From Acidimicrobiaceae bacterium (GTDB taxonomy: Bacteria; Actinomycetota; Acidimicrobiia; Acidimicrobiales; Acidimicrobiaceae), in contig JABEUN010000005.1 in NCBI GenBank assembly GCA_013044385.1, positions 1 through 64,000 of the forward strand: a DNA stretch of 64,000 nucleotides, given 5' to 3'. The notes under the pieces were generated by a model. That model was not told where the DNA came from, did not search any database, and saw nothing but the letters and a program-made list of their open reading frames with translations. The position numbers were made by a program, and so were the translations under genes. Below, piece after piece: positions 31,065-40,147 of the stretch. How positions within the stretch are numbered: position 1 is the first letter of the stretch; each line of letters opens with the position of its first letter.

Positions 31065-32795
31065 TCAACCGGCACAAACCGAACTCGGATCGCTGAAAAA
31101 CACCGTCAGCATTCTAGTCAGCGAAAGATGGAATCTAACTGAGGCCACTGCATGGGAGGTCACATTCCATAGGGTCAATCCATTGGAACTGCGATACAGG
31201 CACCCGGTACTCGGTATCAAATAGGGCGAAAAGTGGATGGAAAGCCGGTAGGTGCCCCCTGCGGGGAGGCGGGCCGTGATAGACGTACGACCCATCGCCA
31301 CCGCATTACCACCACTCACGATTGCAACCGGATTACAGACGCTGTAGATGGTAACCTCACCCGCATTGGCAACCTGTGTGAGGCAGTCTTTGGTGACCGA
31401 CAGGCGCCTGACGAGTTGGGCCTCTTTCTGAGAGCTGAAGTCGTAGGGGCCCAACGGTAGGGCGACAAACTGAACCGACAGATCATGCAGCCACGCCAGA
31501 TACGCCGTAGCGGTGAGAGACGAGCGGTAAAGAAGCGCATCAGTTGGAAAATCCGCTTGTCGAAACCACCCTCTTACCAGCGGAATACCGGACTTGGCCA
31601 AGTAGTAATCACCACTATGGTCCGAGGGGTCCACCAGCTCCACCCTGTAGGAGGTACCCAGGTGTCCCTCCAACCAACTGACCGCTCCACTCCAGTAGGC
31701 GGAGGTCGAGCGCGCTGCTACTTGCGGATCAGTCAGTGCCGACGTTACTAGCGTCGACCACCAGTAGGCACTAAAGAGGATCAAAAAGGCAGAGAAGATC
31801 CGCCTTAGCACTCCCGCCCTCGCCCAGATGAGCGATACGATCAGGATCGAACCGAACAGCGAAGCGTCAGACAGCCTTGCAACGTTGGAGCCGAGTTCAG
31901 TCGGAACGAAGAACGCAACTAGGCAAACGAGAAGATAGACGCCTAGCGCGATTCGAAAGAACCTGAAACCCCGCCTTGGCAAGACCAAGGTCACAAGTAG
32001 TACGAAGGCCACTATCTCGGCTAGATCTGTCCACCAGAATGGGTAGTAGGCCATGGTAGGAAACAGCTTGGAAGATACGAGTCCAACTAGCGCCACCGCC
32101 GAACCAGCGACTAGGGGAAGGTCGATTGCCTTGTAAAAAGAGCTGATGATCCCCCTGATCGATACGCCGGCTCGGCCAAGATCGAGATCTGCAAGCCGGA
32201 TGAAACGCGCAATCAGAAAGAGCTCCACGAAGAGAACGCCGAGTGGAGACGCACCGAGCTGAAGAAGGAGGAGGACAACTATGAAGGTTTTCCGTGTCCT
32301 GTCACCGATCGAATGGGAACATGTCCCGCCGGCATAGTCTCCGATGCCTAGCCGACCATCTGCCAATACGAGAAGCACTACCACAGCCCCAAGAGCCTGA
32401 GAGAGCATGTATGGATATGCGCCACTCAGCACCTCCGTCGGCCACAGCAGCGTAGCGAGCAGAGAGGCCAGCAGGAGACGTGTCGGAATGAGACGGCTGA
32501 CCATCATGGACACTGCCCAGACGCCGAGTCCGACCGACATCACTACTGTCGTCCCCATGCCGATTAGCTGGGATAATGGGTAGAAGAGAATCGAATATCC
32601 TACGAAGCTATATCGGCCTGCATACCAGAAGTTGTCCCAGAGGGTAAAGCCGAAATGACCGAAGAGCCACAGCTGGTACTGGTGAGCTGGCCGGTCCACT
32701 CCGGCTGGTCCAAAGGTAAGGATCAATGTTGCCAAGAGCATCGAGATTGTTGCTGAGGCTAGAGCCACACGCCAATGCTTAGCCGTCAGGTCCAC
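31065..32795 (-). CDS. polytopic membrane protein, GT-C-like, function unknown
   Basis: The 576-residue protein has about ten hydrophobic helices in residues 10-350. A soluble, probably extracytoplasmic C-terminal domain follows (about 370-576) with two cysteine-containing segments. The first loop, after helix 1, contains DRPAHQY and is followed by WDNFWYAGRY; acidic/aromatic first loops of this kind occur in GT-C glycosyltransferases, but no signature proves activity. It starts with GTG at 32795. It lies between dxs and the lycopene cyclase genes, so a role in carotenoid or envelope glycosylation is possible but only by position. Confidence 0.6.
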   Translation of the reverse strand: MDLTAKHWRVALASATISMLLATLILTFGPAGVDRPAHQYQLWLFGHFGFTLWDNFWYAGRYSFVGYSILFYPLSQLIGMGTTVVMSVGLGVWAVSMMVSRLIPTRLLLASLLATLLWPTEVLSGAYPYMLSQALGAVVVLLVLADGRLGIGDYAGGTCSHSIGDRTRKTFIVVLLLLQLGASPLGVLFVELFLIARFIRLADLDLGRAGVSIRGIISSFYKAIDLPLVAGSAVALVGLVSSKLFPTMAYYPFWWTDLAEIVAFVLLVTLVLPRRGFRFFRIALGVYLLVCLVAFFVPTELGSNVARLSDASLFGSILIVSLIWARAGVLRRIFSAFLILFSAYWWSTLVTSALTDPQVAARSTSAYWSGAVSWLEGHLGTSYRVELVDPSDHSGDYYLAKSGIPLVRGWFRQADFPTDALLYRSSLTATAYLAWLHDLSVQFVALPLGPYDFSSQKEAQLVRRLSVTKDCLTQVANAGEVTIYSVCNPVAIVSGGNAVAMGRTSITARLPAGGTYRLSIHFSPYLIPSTGCLYRSSNGLTLWNVTSHAVASVRFHLSLTRMLTVFFSDPSSVCAG

Positions 32796-32900
32796 CCTCT
32801 CAGACTAGGTGGACCGAGAGAGGTGTCGATGGGGGGGCAAACTGCGCAATGTTCCCCAACGCCTTCAGCTCCACCGACTCTAAAGTGGTAGAACTGATGC

Positions 32901-33254
32901 ATGGCCCACTACCAATACCTGGCTGAATTAGCAGCCTGCCTGCTGGTCACACTTCCCTTAGAATTTCTGTTTGGGGCCAGAGTATGGCGCCAGCCTAGGC
33001 GACTCGCGCTATCTGTCCTTCCCCTCGCTTTAGTCTTCTCCATATATGACATCTACTCCATAAAAGCTGGCTGGTGGCATTACGCTGCCCGTTACGTCAC
33101 GGGCATCGACCTTCCGGGTCACCTCCCAATCGAGGAGGTACTTTTTTTTATTGTGGTACCGATATGCGCGATCCTCAGTTTTGAGGCGGTCAAGGCGACT
33201 CCAACACTGTTCAACCGCTACTTGAGGAGCCGGGGCTCCAAGGGCGAGACGTAG
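32901..33254 (+). CDS. crtYc: lycopene cyclase subunit, CrtYc type
   Basis: This is half of a heterodimeric membrane lycopene cyclase, which turns the open ends of lycopene into rings. In 117 residues it has three helices. The family motif is IEEVLFFIVVP, with paired glutamates in helix 3, and IYDIYSIKAGWW is also typical. The stop shares one base with the start of crtYd (TAGTG), so the subunits are translated together. ATG 32901. It begins a plus-strand cluster crtYc-crtYd-crtZ. Ring type (beta or epsilon) cannot be read from sequence. Confidence 0.9.
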   Translation: MAHYQYLAELAACLLVTLPLEFLFGARVWRQPRRLALSVLPLALVFSIYDIYSIKAGWWHYAARYVTGIDLPGHLPIEEVLFFIVVPICAILSFEAVKATPTLFNRYLRSRGSKGET

Positions 33255-33619
33255 TGCACGCCTACAGCTACGGAGCTATTCTGTCAACCCTCGCGGCCGT
33301 ACTCTATGAACTCCTCATCGCCCGCTCCGGCATCTTCAGGCGTTGGCAGTTCTGGTCTGCGCTGGTAATTGTCTTCCTCTTCCAGATCCCCGTCGACGGA
33401 TGGTTGACGAAACTCTCATCGCCGGTAGTCATTTATAACAGCCACCACATGAGCGGTATCAGGATCTTTTTTTCGACCCCAATCGAAGATTTCGGATATG
33501 GTTTCGGGTTGGTGACGTTCGCCATATCCACCTGGGAACGGCACGGCTCGGCTCGGAACAACGACAAGGGGTACCTTTCCGGTGGTGGACGACATGAGAA
33601 ATCGTTGAGTTCAGATTGA
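33254..33619 (+). CDS. crtYd: lycopene cyclase subunit, CrtYd type
   Basis: This is the second subunit of the heterodimeric lycopene cyclase. Three helices and the motif TPIEDFGYGFGLV near residue 75 match the lycopene-cyclase domain repeat; QIPVDGWLTK is also characteristic. It starts with GTG 33254 overlapping the crtYc stop by one base. The C-terminal tail after residue 98 is hydrophilic and variable. The hydroxylase gene follows 14 bases later. Confidence 0.9.
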   Translation: MHAYSYGAILSTLAAVLYELLIARSGIFRRWQFWSALVIVFLFQIPVDGWLTKLSSPVVIYNSHHMSGIRIFFSTPIEDFGYGFGLVTFAISTWERHGSARNNDKGYLSGGGRHEKSLSSD

Positions 33620-33633
33620 TCTAGACTGATGAT

Positions 33634-34167
33634 ATGGGTGCGCAAAGAATCATCATCGTCGTGCTTGTATTTCTCGCCATGGAGCCTGTCGCATATCTGG
33701 CACACAGGTACTTGATGCACGGAGTCGGTTGGGTACTTCACGCCTCGCATCATCGAACACGGACGACGAGACTCGAGGCGAACGATGCCTTCCCCGTTAT
33801 CTTTGCCGCCTTCGCAATTACGGCATTCGCCATAGGCACCGCCCAACGGACATCTGTCCTAGTTCCGACGGCCATCGGCGTTACGGCATACGGAGCTATC
33901 TACGCCTTCGTGCACGATATCTACATACACCAAAGGCTCGGTAAGCTTCCCAAGATTGAGCTGCTCGAAAAGCTAAAGCGGGCGCACAGGCTGCACCACC
34001 TCTTCAATGGCGAACCGTATGGAATGCTCTTCCCGGTGGTCCCGACCAAAGTCAAACGTCGTTATGATGCGCTAGTGTCCTCGATGAAGGCCGACTTCGG
34101 CGAGGATCTTGAGCTTCTGGAGAACTGGGACCTGGGCTCGAGAAGCAAATACGTCATAGTCGAGTAA
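33634..34167 (+). CDS. crtZ: beta-carotene hydroxylase CrtZ-like
   Basis: It is a membrane di-iron hydroxylase of the fatty-acid hydroxylase superfamily that would add 3-hydroxyl groups to beta-ring carotenoids. The histidine clusters expected for the di-iron site are visible: HRYLMH (about 24-29), HASHH (about 36-40), HDIYIHQR (about 93-100) and HRLHH (about 117-121). ATG 33634. Its last 32 codons overlap crtB on the other strand by 96 bases, and both reading frames stay open and family-like there. It predicts a xanthophyll such as zeaxanthin as end product, an inference from the gene set. Confidence 0.88.
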   Translation: MGAQRIIIVVLVFLAMEPVAYLAHRYLMHGVGWVLHASHHRTRTTRLEANDAFPVIFAAFAITAFAIGTAQRTSVLVPTAIGVTAYGAIYAFVHDIYIHQRLGKLPKIELLEKLKRAHRLHHLFNGEPYGMLFPVVPTKVKRRYDALVSSMKADFGEDLELLENWDLGSRSKYVIVE

Positions 34168-34929
34168 TCGGATCCGGTCCAAGATGCCCGAATATATAAT
34201 TCGCGCAGCACGTATGCATCTAAGCGAGCTCCCGCTTAGATATCTGTCGCCTGCAATAGAACGGGTATAGAGCTCCGCAGTCCTAGCTATTTCAAATTTC
34301 ATCAACTCTTTGAACTCATCGGTGGCAGTTCGTGTCTCAAATGCACTGCGAGCTCCAAATCCGTCGATATCGTCATCTGGGATGTATGTTCTACCTCGCT
34401 CCAGATCTTCTGGTATGTCACGAAGGAAGTTGGTCATCTGAAAAGCCAGGCCAAGCACCCGGGCATGGTCGATGGCCTGTTCGGAATTGGGACGCAGAAT
34501 CGGCAGTACCATCTCCCCGATAACTGCAGCTGAGCCATCCATATACGACATCAACTCGTCATAGTTCCCATAATGATTCGTATCAAAATCCATTCGCATC
34601 GATCGTAGGAACCGATCAAAATACACTTTCGGGATATCGAACTTTCTGACTGTGTCTACTACTGCCCTCAAGACAAGGTCATCTGAGTCACCACGCTCCA
34701 GGTCGGCGTAGAACCTCTCCGTGAAGGCGTCCAAAGTGGTTTGGCGATGTTCAATTGAGACGGGTCCGAGGTCATCGACAATGTCGTCTGCGTATCGGCA
34801 GAATCCATAAAGCGCATGCACATGTGGCCGCATCGGCGCCTCAAGGAGAAAGGTCGAGTAGTAATAACTCTTGCCGAATCGCTTGTTGAGTGCCTTGCAG
34901 GCCTTGTACGAATCAGACAGACTCGCCAC
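34072..34929 (-). CDS. crtB: phytoene synthase CrtB
   Basis: It joins two geranylgeranyl diphosphates head-to-head into phytoene. In 285 residues the two aspartate motifs of squalene/phytoene synthases are intact: ADDIVDD (about 47-53) and NFLRDIPEDLERGRTYIP in the second half. The C-terminal LDYDVFASRAQVP is typical. The start is GTG at 34929, sharing the G of the crtI stop (TAGTG). It is last in the crtE-crtI-crtB operon. The 3' end overlaps convergent crtZ by 96 bases. Confidence 0.95.
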   Translation of the reverse strand: MASLSDSYKACKALNKRFGKSYYYSTFLLEAPMRPHVHALYGFCRYADDIVDDLGPVSIEHRQTTLDAFTERFYADLERGDSDDLVLRAVVDTVRKFDIPKVYFDRFLRSMRMDFDTNHYGNYDELMSYMDGSAAVIGEMVLPILRPNSEQAIDHARVLGLAFQMTNFLRDIPEDLERGRTYIPDDDIDGFGARSAFETRTATDEFKELMKFEIARTAELYTRSIAGDRYLSGSSLRCIRAARIIYSGILDRIRLLDYDVFASRAQVPVLQKLKILAEVGLHRGH

Positions 34930-36434
34930 TATGCACCCCCGAGGTGGCCGAGCACCCTTTCCGCAGCCAATCTGCCCGAGACCAGAACCATCGGCACTCC
35001 AACGCCAGGTATGGTGCTAGAGCCGGCAAAGAACACATTCGGTAGTCTGGCATCGAAATTCTGAGTTCGAAATGGACCACTCTGGAAGAACTTGTGTGAC
35101 GCGGCGAACGGAGTGCCTCGCTCCATACCCATGCGTTGCCATTCCAATGGGTCGATACGCCTCTCCACCTCAATCTGGCTAGTGGCTTGCAGGTAACCTG
35201 AGCTCAGCAATCTCTCTCGCAGGGACTCGGTGATCCTGTCGCTTTCATAGGTCCAATCGACCTTCCCGTCGAGATTTGGCACTGGCTCCAGCACGTAATA
35301 GATCTGGCCACCGACAGGAGCAAGATCTGGATCGGTAACGTTCGGAATGCTCACCAAGTAAGACGGGTCACTCATCCTGGTACCGTCTTTGAGCAGCTGG
35401 TCAAAGGAGTCCTTCCAACGTCCTCCGAAGTAGATGTTGTGGTGAGTAGAGTCAGAGGGCCGCTCCGATCTAGCCCCGATGAGCCAAAGGAAACAGGAGG
35501 GCGAGTAGGTCGAGTTCAAGATGGACCGCTTGGGTGCAGTGGGCGCCAGTAGTTCTCTGTAGGCGGCTCCGAGCTCCGAGGTGATAACGATTGCGTCGAC
35601 CTCGCGTCGACCTCCAGATTCCAGCTCGATCGCCTTCACTGGGCCACTGTTCCCACTTCCGCGTAGGACTCGCGCCACTGCCGAGTTGAATTCGAACCTG
35701 ACTCCCGCAGACTCTGCCGCCATCTCCAACGCCACGGCGGCTGCGTTCATACCTCCCTTTGGGAAATAAACCCCCTGAATATTGTCCATGTAGGCGATGA
35801 TCGAATACACACCCATTGCCTCCAACGGCGACAGCCCCGCGTACATAGCCTGAAAGGTGAACAGTCTCCGAAGTCGCTCGTCCTCGAGGTACTTGGCTAT
35901 CAAATGATCGAGCTTTCCCAAGGCACCCATTGCGATCAGCTTCATTAGCGGTGCCACCGGCCTCGTCATTGAAAAAGGCGACGCAAAGTTCCGGCTGATG
36001 AAGTGTGGAAACTCAGTCTCATACAGATTGGCCAGAAAGGTAGCCAGCCGCACGTAGCCGTCGGCATCTTGACGGGAACAGGTCCGCTCGATCTCGGAGT
36101 ACATATCGGACTGATCGGAATACACCCTTATCTCACCCGCTCCAGCCGGAGTAGATCCGTCAGAGTAGAGGGCTCTATAAGCGGGATCGACCTTGATTAG
36201 GTCCACCAAGTCCGAAAGCCTCGAACCAGCAGCTTCTACTGCTGCCTCTAGGTATCCAATCATGGTTAGAACCGAGGGCCCGGTATCAATCCGGTAGCCA
36301 TCGCGTTCTATGAGTCCAGCCCTCCCACCAGCAATGGACTGCTTTTCGTAGACAACTATCTCATGGCCAGAACGGGCTAGATAACACGCTGCTGACAGGC
36401 CGGCGAAACCGGCCCCAATGATCGCGATCTTCAA
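34929..36434 (-). CDS. crtI: phytoene desaturase CrtI
   Basis: This FAD-dependent desaturase introduces double bonds into phytoene to give lycopene or neurosporene. The N-terminus is the Rossmann dinucleotide-binding motif IAIIGAGFAGLSAACYLA. The family C-terminal motif FFAGSSTIPGVGVPMVLVSG is present. The start is best placed at TTG 36434 (MKIAIIGAG), one base after the crtE stop and 8 bases after AGGAG; an in-frame TTG at 36458 would overlap crtE by 23 bases without need. It is the second gene of the operon, overlapping crtB by one base. Confidence 0.95.
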   Translation of the reverse strand: MKIAIIGAGFAGLSAACYLARSGHEIVVYEKQSIAGGRAGLIERDGYRIDTGPSVLTMIGYLEAAVEAAGSRLSDLVDLIKVDPAYRALYSDGSTPAGAGEIRVYSDQSDMYSEIERTCSRQDADGYVRLATFLANLYETEFPHFISRNFASPFSMTRPVAPLMKLIAMGALGKLDHLIAKYLEDERLRRLFTFQAMYAGLSPLEAMGVYSIIAYMDNIQGVYFPKGGMNAAAVALEMAAESAGVRFEFNSAVARVLRGSGNSGPVKAIELESGGRREVDAIVITSELGAAYRELLAPTAPKRSILNSTYSPSCFLWLIGARSERPSDSTHHNIYFGGRWKDSFDQLLKDGTRMSDPSYLVSIPNVTDPDLAPVGGQIYYVLEPVPNLDGKVDWTYESDRITESLRERLLSSGYLQATSQIEVERRIDPLEWQRMGMERGTPFAASHKFFQSGPFRTQNFDARLPNVFFAGSSTIPGVGVPMVLVSGRLAAERVLGHLGGA

Positions 36435-36435
36435 A

Positions 36436-37506
36436 TTATGATCTCCTGCTTGCGACAAAGATCGCCAGCGCCTCGAGCTCCGAGATCGCCCGGTGGGTCA
36501 ATTCAGAGGCTGAGATCGCGACAAGAGCCCGATCGACCAGCATCTCTATACGCGACTCGACAAGAGCAAGTGCCCCAGACTCGACAATTACCGCCTGAAG
36601 TTGGCATATCTCTGCCTCATCCAAGTCCGGCCGTCCGAAGAGATCTTCTATGGTTGCCAAGGATGCAACGTCGCCCTTCTCGGCGGCCAGAGCGACCAGT
36701 AGGGTGGGCTTGCCCTCCCTCAAATCGTCACCAACTGGCTTACCGGTGACAGTTGCGTCACCAAAGACACCAAGGACATCGTCCCGTAACTGGAACGCCT
36801 CTCCCAGTGGCAGCCCGTAGTCGGTCAGAGGCGCTTGAAACTCCTCAAGTGCTCCATTAAGCGCGGCACCTAGGTGCAAAGGACGCTCGACGGTATACTT
36901 CCCGGACTTGAAGATGCACACCTTGGAGGCGAATTCGGGGTCTAGAATTTTCTTGGCGGTTCCATAAACATCTAGATACTGACCTAGATTGACCTCCAAG
37001 CGGAGCTCGGTGAAGACATCCCTCGCCGGTCTTGGTGCGGCGGCGAGCATCTGGTCTGCGTAAACAAAGGCGAGATCACCAACTAGAACTCCAACACCAT
37101 CGCCGAATCGTCGGGACTCGCCTCGCCAGCCAGCCAATCGGTGGCGATCCGAGAAAGTGACCTGCACAGCATCTAGGCCGCGGCGCTTTAAGGAGCCATC
37201 CATAATGTCATCGTGGATGAGAGCAAAGGTATGCAGTAGCTCAAGTGCAGCTCCTGCGTCGACAACCAGGGAGTCGTCGGGGTCGCCACCCGCGCCCACG
37301 TAGGCCCAGTAGCAGAATGCGGGGCGGAGCCTCTTACCTCCGGCTGCAACCATACGCCAAAGTTCCTCGAGCGGCTCGACCAGACAGGTATCTATGCCAC
37401 TCCATCTGACCTTTTCGGCATCGAGCATCTCCTCGATGCGGACCTGCACGACACCGCCAAACTCCTCCAGGCTGGCCGGAGTCTGGGAGTTACTCAGTTC
37501 GATCAA
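36436..37506 (-). CDS. crtE: geranylgeranyl diphosphate synthase CrtE
   Basis: It is a trans-prenyl diphosphate synthase that makes C20 diphosphate from isopentenyl units. The first aspartate-rich motif is DDIMD (residues 99-103) and the second is LRDDVLGVFGD in the later half; GGKRLRP at about 57-63 binds diphosphate. The start is TTG at 37506 after an AGAGGAAAG site. It leads the crtE-crtI-crtB operon under the promoter at 37582-37610. The product length (GGPP) is inferred from the carotenoid context. Confidence 0.93.
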   Translation of the reverse strand: MIELSNSQTPASLEEFGGVVQVRIEEMLDAEKVRWSGIDTCLVEPLEELWRMVAAGGKRLRPAFCYWAYVGAGGDPDDSLVVDAGAALELLHTFALIHDDIMDGSLKRRGLDAVQVTFSDRHRLAGWRGESRRFGDGVGVLVGDLAFVYADQMLAAAPRPARDVFTELRLEVNLGQYLDVYGTAKKILDPEFASKVCIFKSGKYTVERPLHLGAALNGALEEFQAPLTDYGLPLGEAFQLRDDVLGVFGDATVTGKPVGDDLREGKPTLLVALAAEKGDVASLATIEDLFGRPDLDEAEICQLQAVIVESGALALVESRIEMLVDRALVAISASELTHRAISELEALAIFVASRRS

Positions 37507-37581
37507 AGTGACTTTCCTCTAGGGTTGGGCTGCTCCCGAATCGAGAAACGCGGGCTCGCGATCATTCATTACAGACTAGGG

Positions 37582-37610
37582 CTTATAAAGAACTACGCAA
37601 AAAGTGTCAC
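37582..37610 (-). promoter_or_regulatory. sigma-A promoter of crtE-crtI-crtB
   Basis: On the minus strand GTGACA (37605-37610) and TATAAG (37582-37587) are 17 bases apart; each differs from the consensus by one base. Transcription would start near 37575, giving a leader of about 70 bases before crtE. Confidence 0.7.
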
Positions 37611-37648
37611 TACCTAAAAAATGTCGTCCTTCGGTGACGCGATCCAAT

Positions 37649-38686
37649 CTAGACAGGAACCGAAGGCTTCGCGAAGTCCCGCTTATGGCCAACTGCAAGG
37701 GCGAATGCACCGAAGAGGCTTAGGGCTAGGTTAATCCCATAGACAAGAAGTCCGAGAGCGATCGCCTGCGAAGTGGAGACACCCAAAGGGCGAAGGAAGA
37801 GGATGAAAGCACCTTCTCTGATCCCCAATCCCCCAAAGGTCACTGGAACCACCTGAAGAATTGCAACCGCAGGCACGAAAGCAAGAAGCACCGTCCAGCT
37901 CAGAGATAGAGAAAGTGCGTGGGATATCTCCACCGCACTTGCCACAACCACTAGCTGATATGCGAAGCTGACCGCAAGTACCTCGACCAAAAGTCTGGGC
38001 GAAGCTACAATCCCGAACAGGCCCGACCTAATGCTCTCTATATATCTCCTTACAGCCCTCTCCGAATTGGAGTTCGACGGAGCGGATCTAAACGCCAGGA
38101 ATACCGCCCCGACTAGAGCTATCAAGGTAACTACACAAACAGCAACCGCCAGTCGACTAGCGGGGCCGAGTCTGAGCAACTGAGGATTGAGCAGCAGCCC
38201 TGTGATAGTTATGACCGGCAGCACAAACCAACCCGAGAATCGCTCAAGGACCACTGAAGCCACCGCGTCATCAGATCCCGGCACCAGCCGCGACAGCCAA
38301 GATGCCCTGGCGATGTCCCCGCCGATGGTGGAGGGTAGGAAGTTTGACACAAAGAGTGAGGCAAAGTACATGCGCACCAAACTGAGCGGTCTCGACTTCA
38401 TTCCCAGAGCTGAGAGCACCCTTTGCCAGCGAAGGACCGAGAGGAGAATACCAACAAAAGCAATCACCGCAGCGAAGATTAGGAGCTTTATGGCGGCTCG
38501 CCCTTGCGGGATGAGAGAAGCCCACTTGACCCTATGCACCACCAATAAGAGCATCGCAATCGATATCACGATACGGATCTTCGGCCAATAGAACTTGAAC
38601 CCAGAGCTGCGGGCGCGACCATCTGAGCGCCCTCGTTGCCTAGGCGAAACCCCGTCAGGTCCTGAAACCCCAAGACCTCCTGCCAC
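37649..38686 (-). CDS. flippase-like membrane protein (LPG_synthase_TM / UPF0104 family)
   Basis: The 345-residue protein has about eight membrane helices and belongs to the family of the MprF flippase domain and AglD-type proteins. Family marks are FVSNFLPSTIGGDIARA (about 112-128) and the late GGLGIREGAF. Such proteins move or bind lipid-linked substrates. There is no synthase domain. The N-terminal 27 residues are hydrophilic and the start (GTG 38686) is uncertain. It sits between the carotenoid operon and tldD, without an obvious partner. Confidence 0.85.
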   Translation of the reverse strand: MAGGLGVSGPDGVSPRQRGRSDGRARSSGFKFYWPKIRIVISIAMLLLVVHRVKWASLIPQGRAAIKLLIFAAVIAFVGILLSVLRWQRVLSALGMKSRPLSLVRMYFASLFVSNFLPSTIGGDIARASWLSRLVPGSDDAVASVVLERFSGWFVLPVITITGLLLNPQLLRLGPASRLAVAVCVVTLIALVGAVFLAFRSAPSNSNSERAVRRYIESIRSGLFGIVASPRLLVEVLAVSFAYQLVVVASAVEISHALSLSLSWTVLLAFVPAVAILQVVPVTFGGLGIREGAFILFLRPLGVSTSQAIALGLLVYGINLALSLFGAFALAVGHKRDFAKPSVPV

Positions 38687-38755
38687 ACACGCTCCCCGGG
38701 ATAGCTGTCCCTAGTTGATAGAGTCTATTCGAGCTAGAAATTTTTGGAGGGCGCT

Positions 38756-40147
38756 ATGTCAAGCCAATTGATTGAGCGAAACGTCATTGACAGGGCTATC
38801 TCCGAGGCGATGGCCCAGGGCGCCGACTTCGCAGAAGTATTTGCTGAGGACTCCCGAAGCTCAGTCGCTTCTTTGGACGACTCAATCGTCGATGAACTCA
38901 GTGCGGGTCATTCAAGAGGTGTCGGCATCAGGATCGTCTACGGAGAGACGACCGGTTTCGCACACACCTCAGACCTAAGCGAGAAGTCCATCCTCGAGGC
39001 CGTGCGAGCGGCTCGAGCTGTTCGCAATGTAGGCGAGTCAAAGGTGATCGACCAGGTTGGCACCTCGCCCAAGGGCATCGAACCAAGGGATGTGAAGATC
39101 GACAAACAGAGGCAAGTGGAACTCCTCCGAAGACTCGATGCCGTGGCCCGAGACCAAGGAGATCAGATCGCTCAAGTCGTCGCAGGCATAGGGCAATCTC
39201 AGAGGCGAATTCTTGTTGCAAACTCAAACGGACTGTTTGTCTCAGATGAGCAGTTCAGAAGCAGGATCTCCGTCAGTGCAGTCGCAAAAGGAGATACCGG
39301 CCTGCAGACCGGTTACCATACGGCGGCACTCACCCTGACGCTTGACGAACTAATGGATCGGGTCAATATTGAAGATGTAGCTATCGAAGCGGCCCTGCTG
39401 GCGCTTTTGAAGCTCGACGCCAAACCTGCGCCGTCAGGCGCTCTCCCGGTGGTGATCAAGGGTGGTAGCGGAGGAATACTTTTCCACGAAGCGTGCGGAC
39501 ATGGACTCGAAGCAGACCACATTGTCAAAGGTGCCTCGGTCTATGCAAACAGACTCGGAGAAAAAGTCGCAAGTGACCTGGTCACGCTCGTTGATGACGG
39601 CACAGTCGGATCGGAATGGGGTACTTACCGATACGACGATGAAGGCAATCCTGCGCAGACTAACGTTCTCATTCAGGACGGAGTGCTTGTCGACTACATG
39701 TGGGATCGGAACCGCTCCGTGAAAGAAAACCACGAGGTATCTGGAAATGGCAGACGACAGAGCTACAAACACCTTCCAATGGTTCGGATGACCAATACAT
39801 TCATGCTCGCTGGAGCGGACCAACCAGAAGATATCATCGCAGACACTCCTAACGGTATCTACGTGGCCAAACTGAGTGGGGGCCAGGTCAATACCACCAC
39901 TGGCGACTTCGTTTTCGGAACCTCAGAGGCATACTTGATCGAGAATGGTCGAATCACTGCGCCCCTTAGGGATACGAACCTGATAGGAAATGGACCGGAG
40001 ATCCTCTCCCTCATCGATGCTGTCGGAAATGACTTCTCCATGACCCCGGGCACCTGCGGAAAGGCTGGTCAGAGCGTTCCAGTTGGGTGTGGCCAGGCGA
40101 CACTTCGGGTGTCATCAATGACGGTTGGAGGTACCGCTGATGCCTGA
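38756..40147 (+). CDS. tldD: TldD-family metalloprotease subunit
   Basis: TldD and TldE form a cytosolic zinc peptidase complex that trims unfolded peptides and matures some ribosomal peptide products. The zinc motif HEACGH (His244 to His249, HExxxH) is intact, marking this as the catalytic subunit. The C-terminal GQATLRVSSMTVGGT is typical. The start is ATG at 38756, 6 bases after GGAGG; an in-frame TTG 12 bases earlier would cover that ribosome site. The end overlaps the partner gene by 8 bases. Confidence 0.95.
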   Translation: MSSQLIERNVIDRAISEAMAQGADFAEVFAEDSRSSVASLDDSIVDELSAGHSRGVGIRIVYGETTGFAHTSDLSEKSILEAVRAARAVRNVGESKVIDQVGTSPKGIEPRDVKIDKQRQVELLRRLDAVARDQGDQIAQVVAGIGQSQRRILVANSNGLFVSDEQFRSRISVSAVAKGDTGLQTGYHTAALTLTLDELMDRVNIEDVAIEAALLALLKLDAKPAPSGALPVVIKGGSGGILFHEACGHGLEADHIVKGASVYANRLGEKVASDLVTLVDDGTVGSEWGTYRYDDEGNPAQTNVLIQDGVLVDYMWDRNRSVKENHEVSGNGRRQSYKHLPMVRMTNTFMLAGADQPEDIIADTPNGIYVAKLSGGQVNTTTGDFVFGTSEAYLIENGRITAPLRDTNLIGNGPEILSLIDAVGNDFSMTPGTCGKAGQSVPVGCGQATLRVSSMTVGGTADA

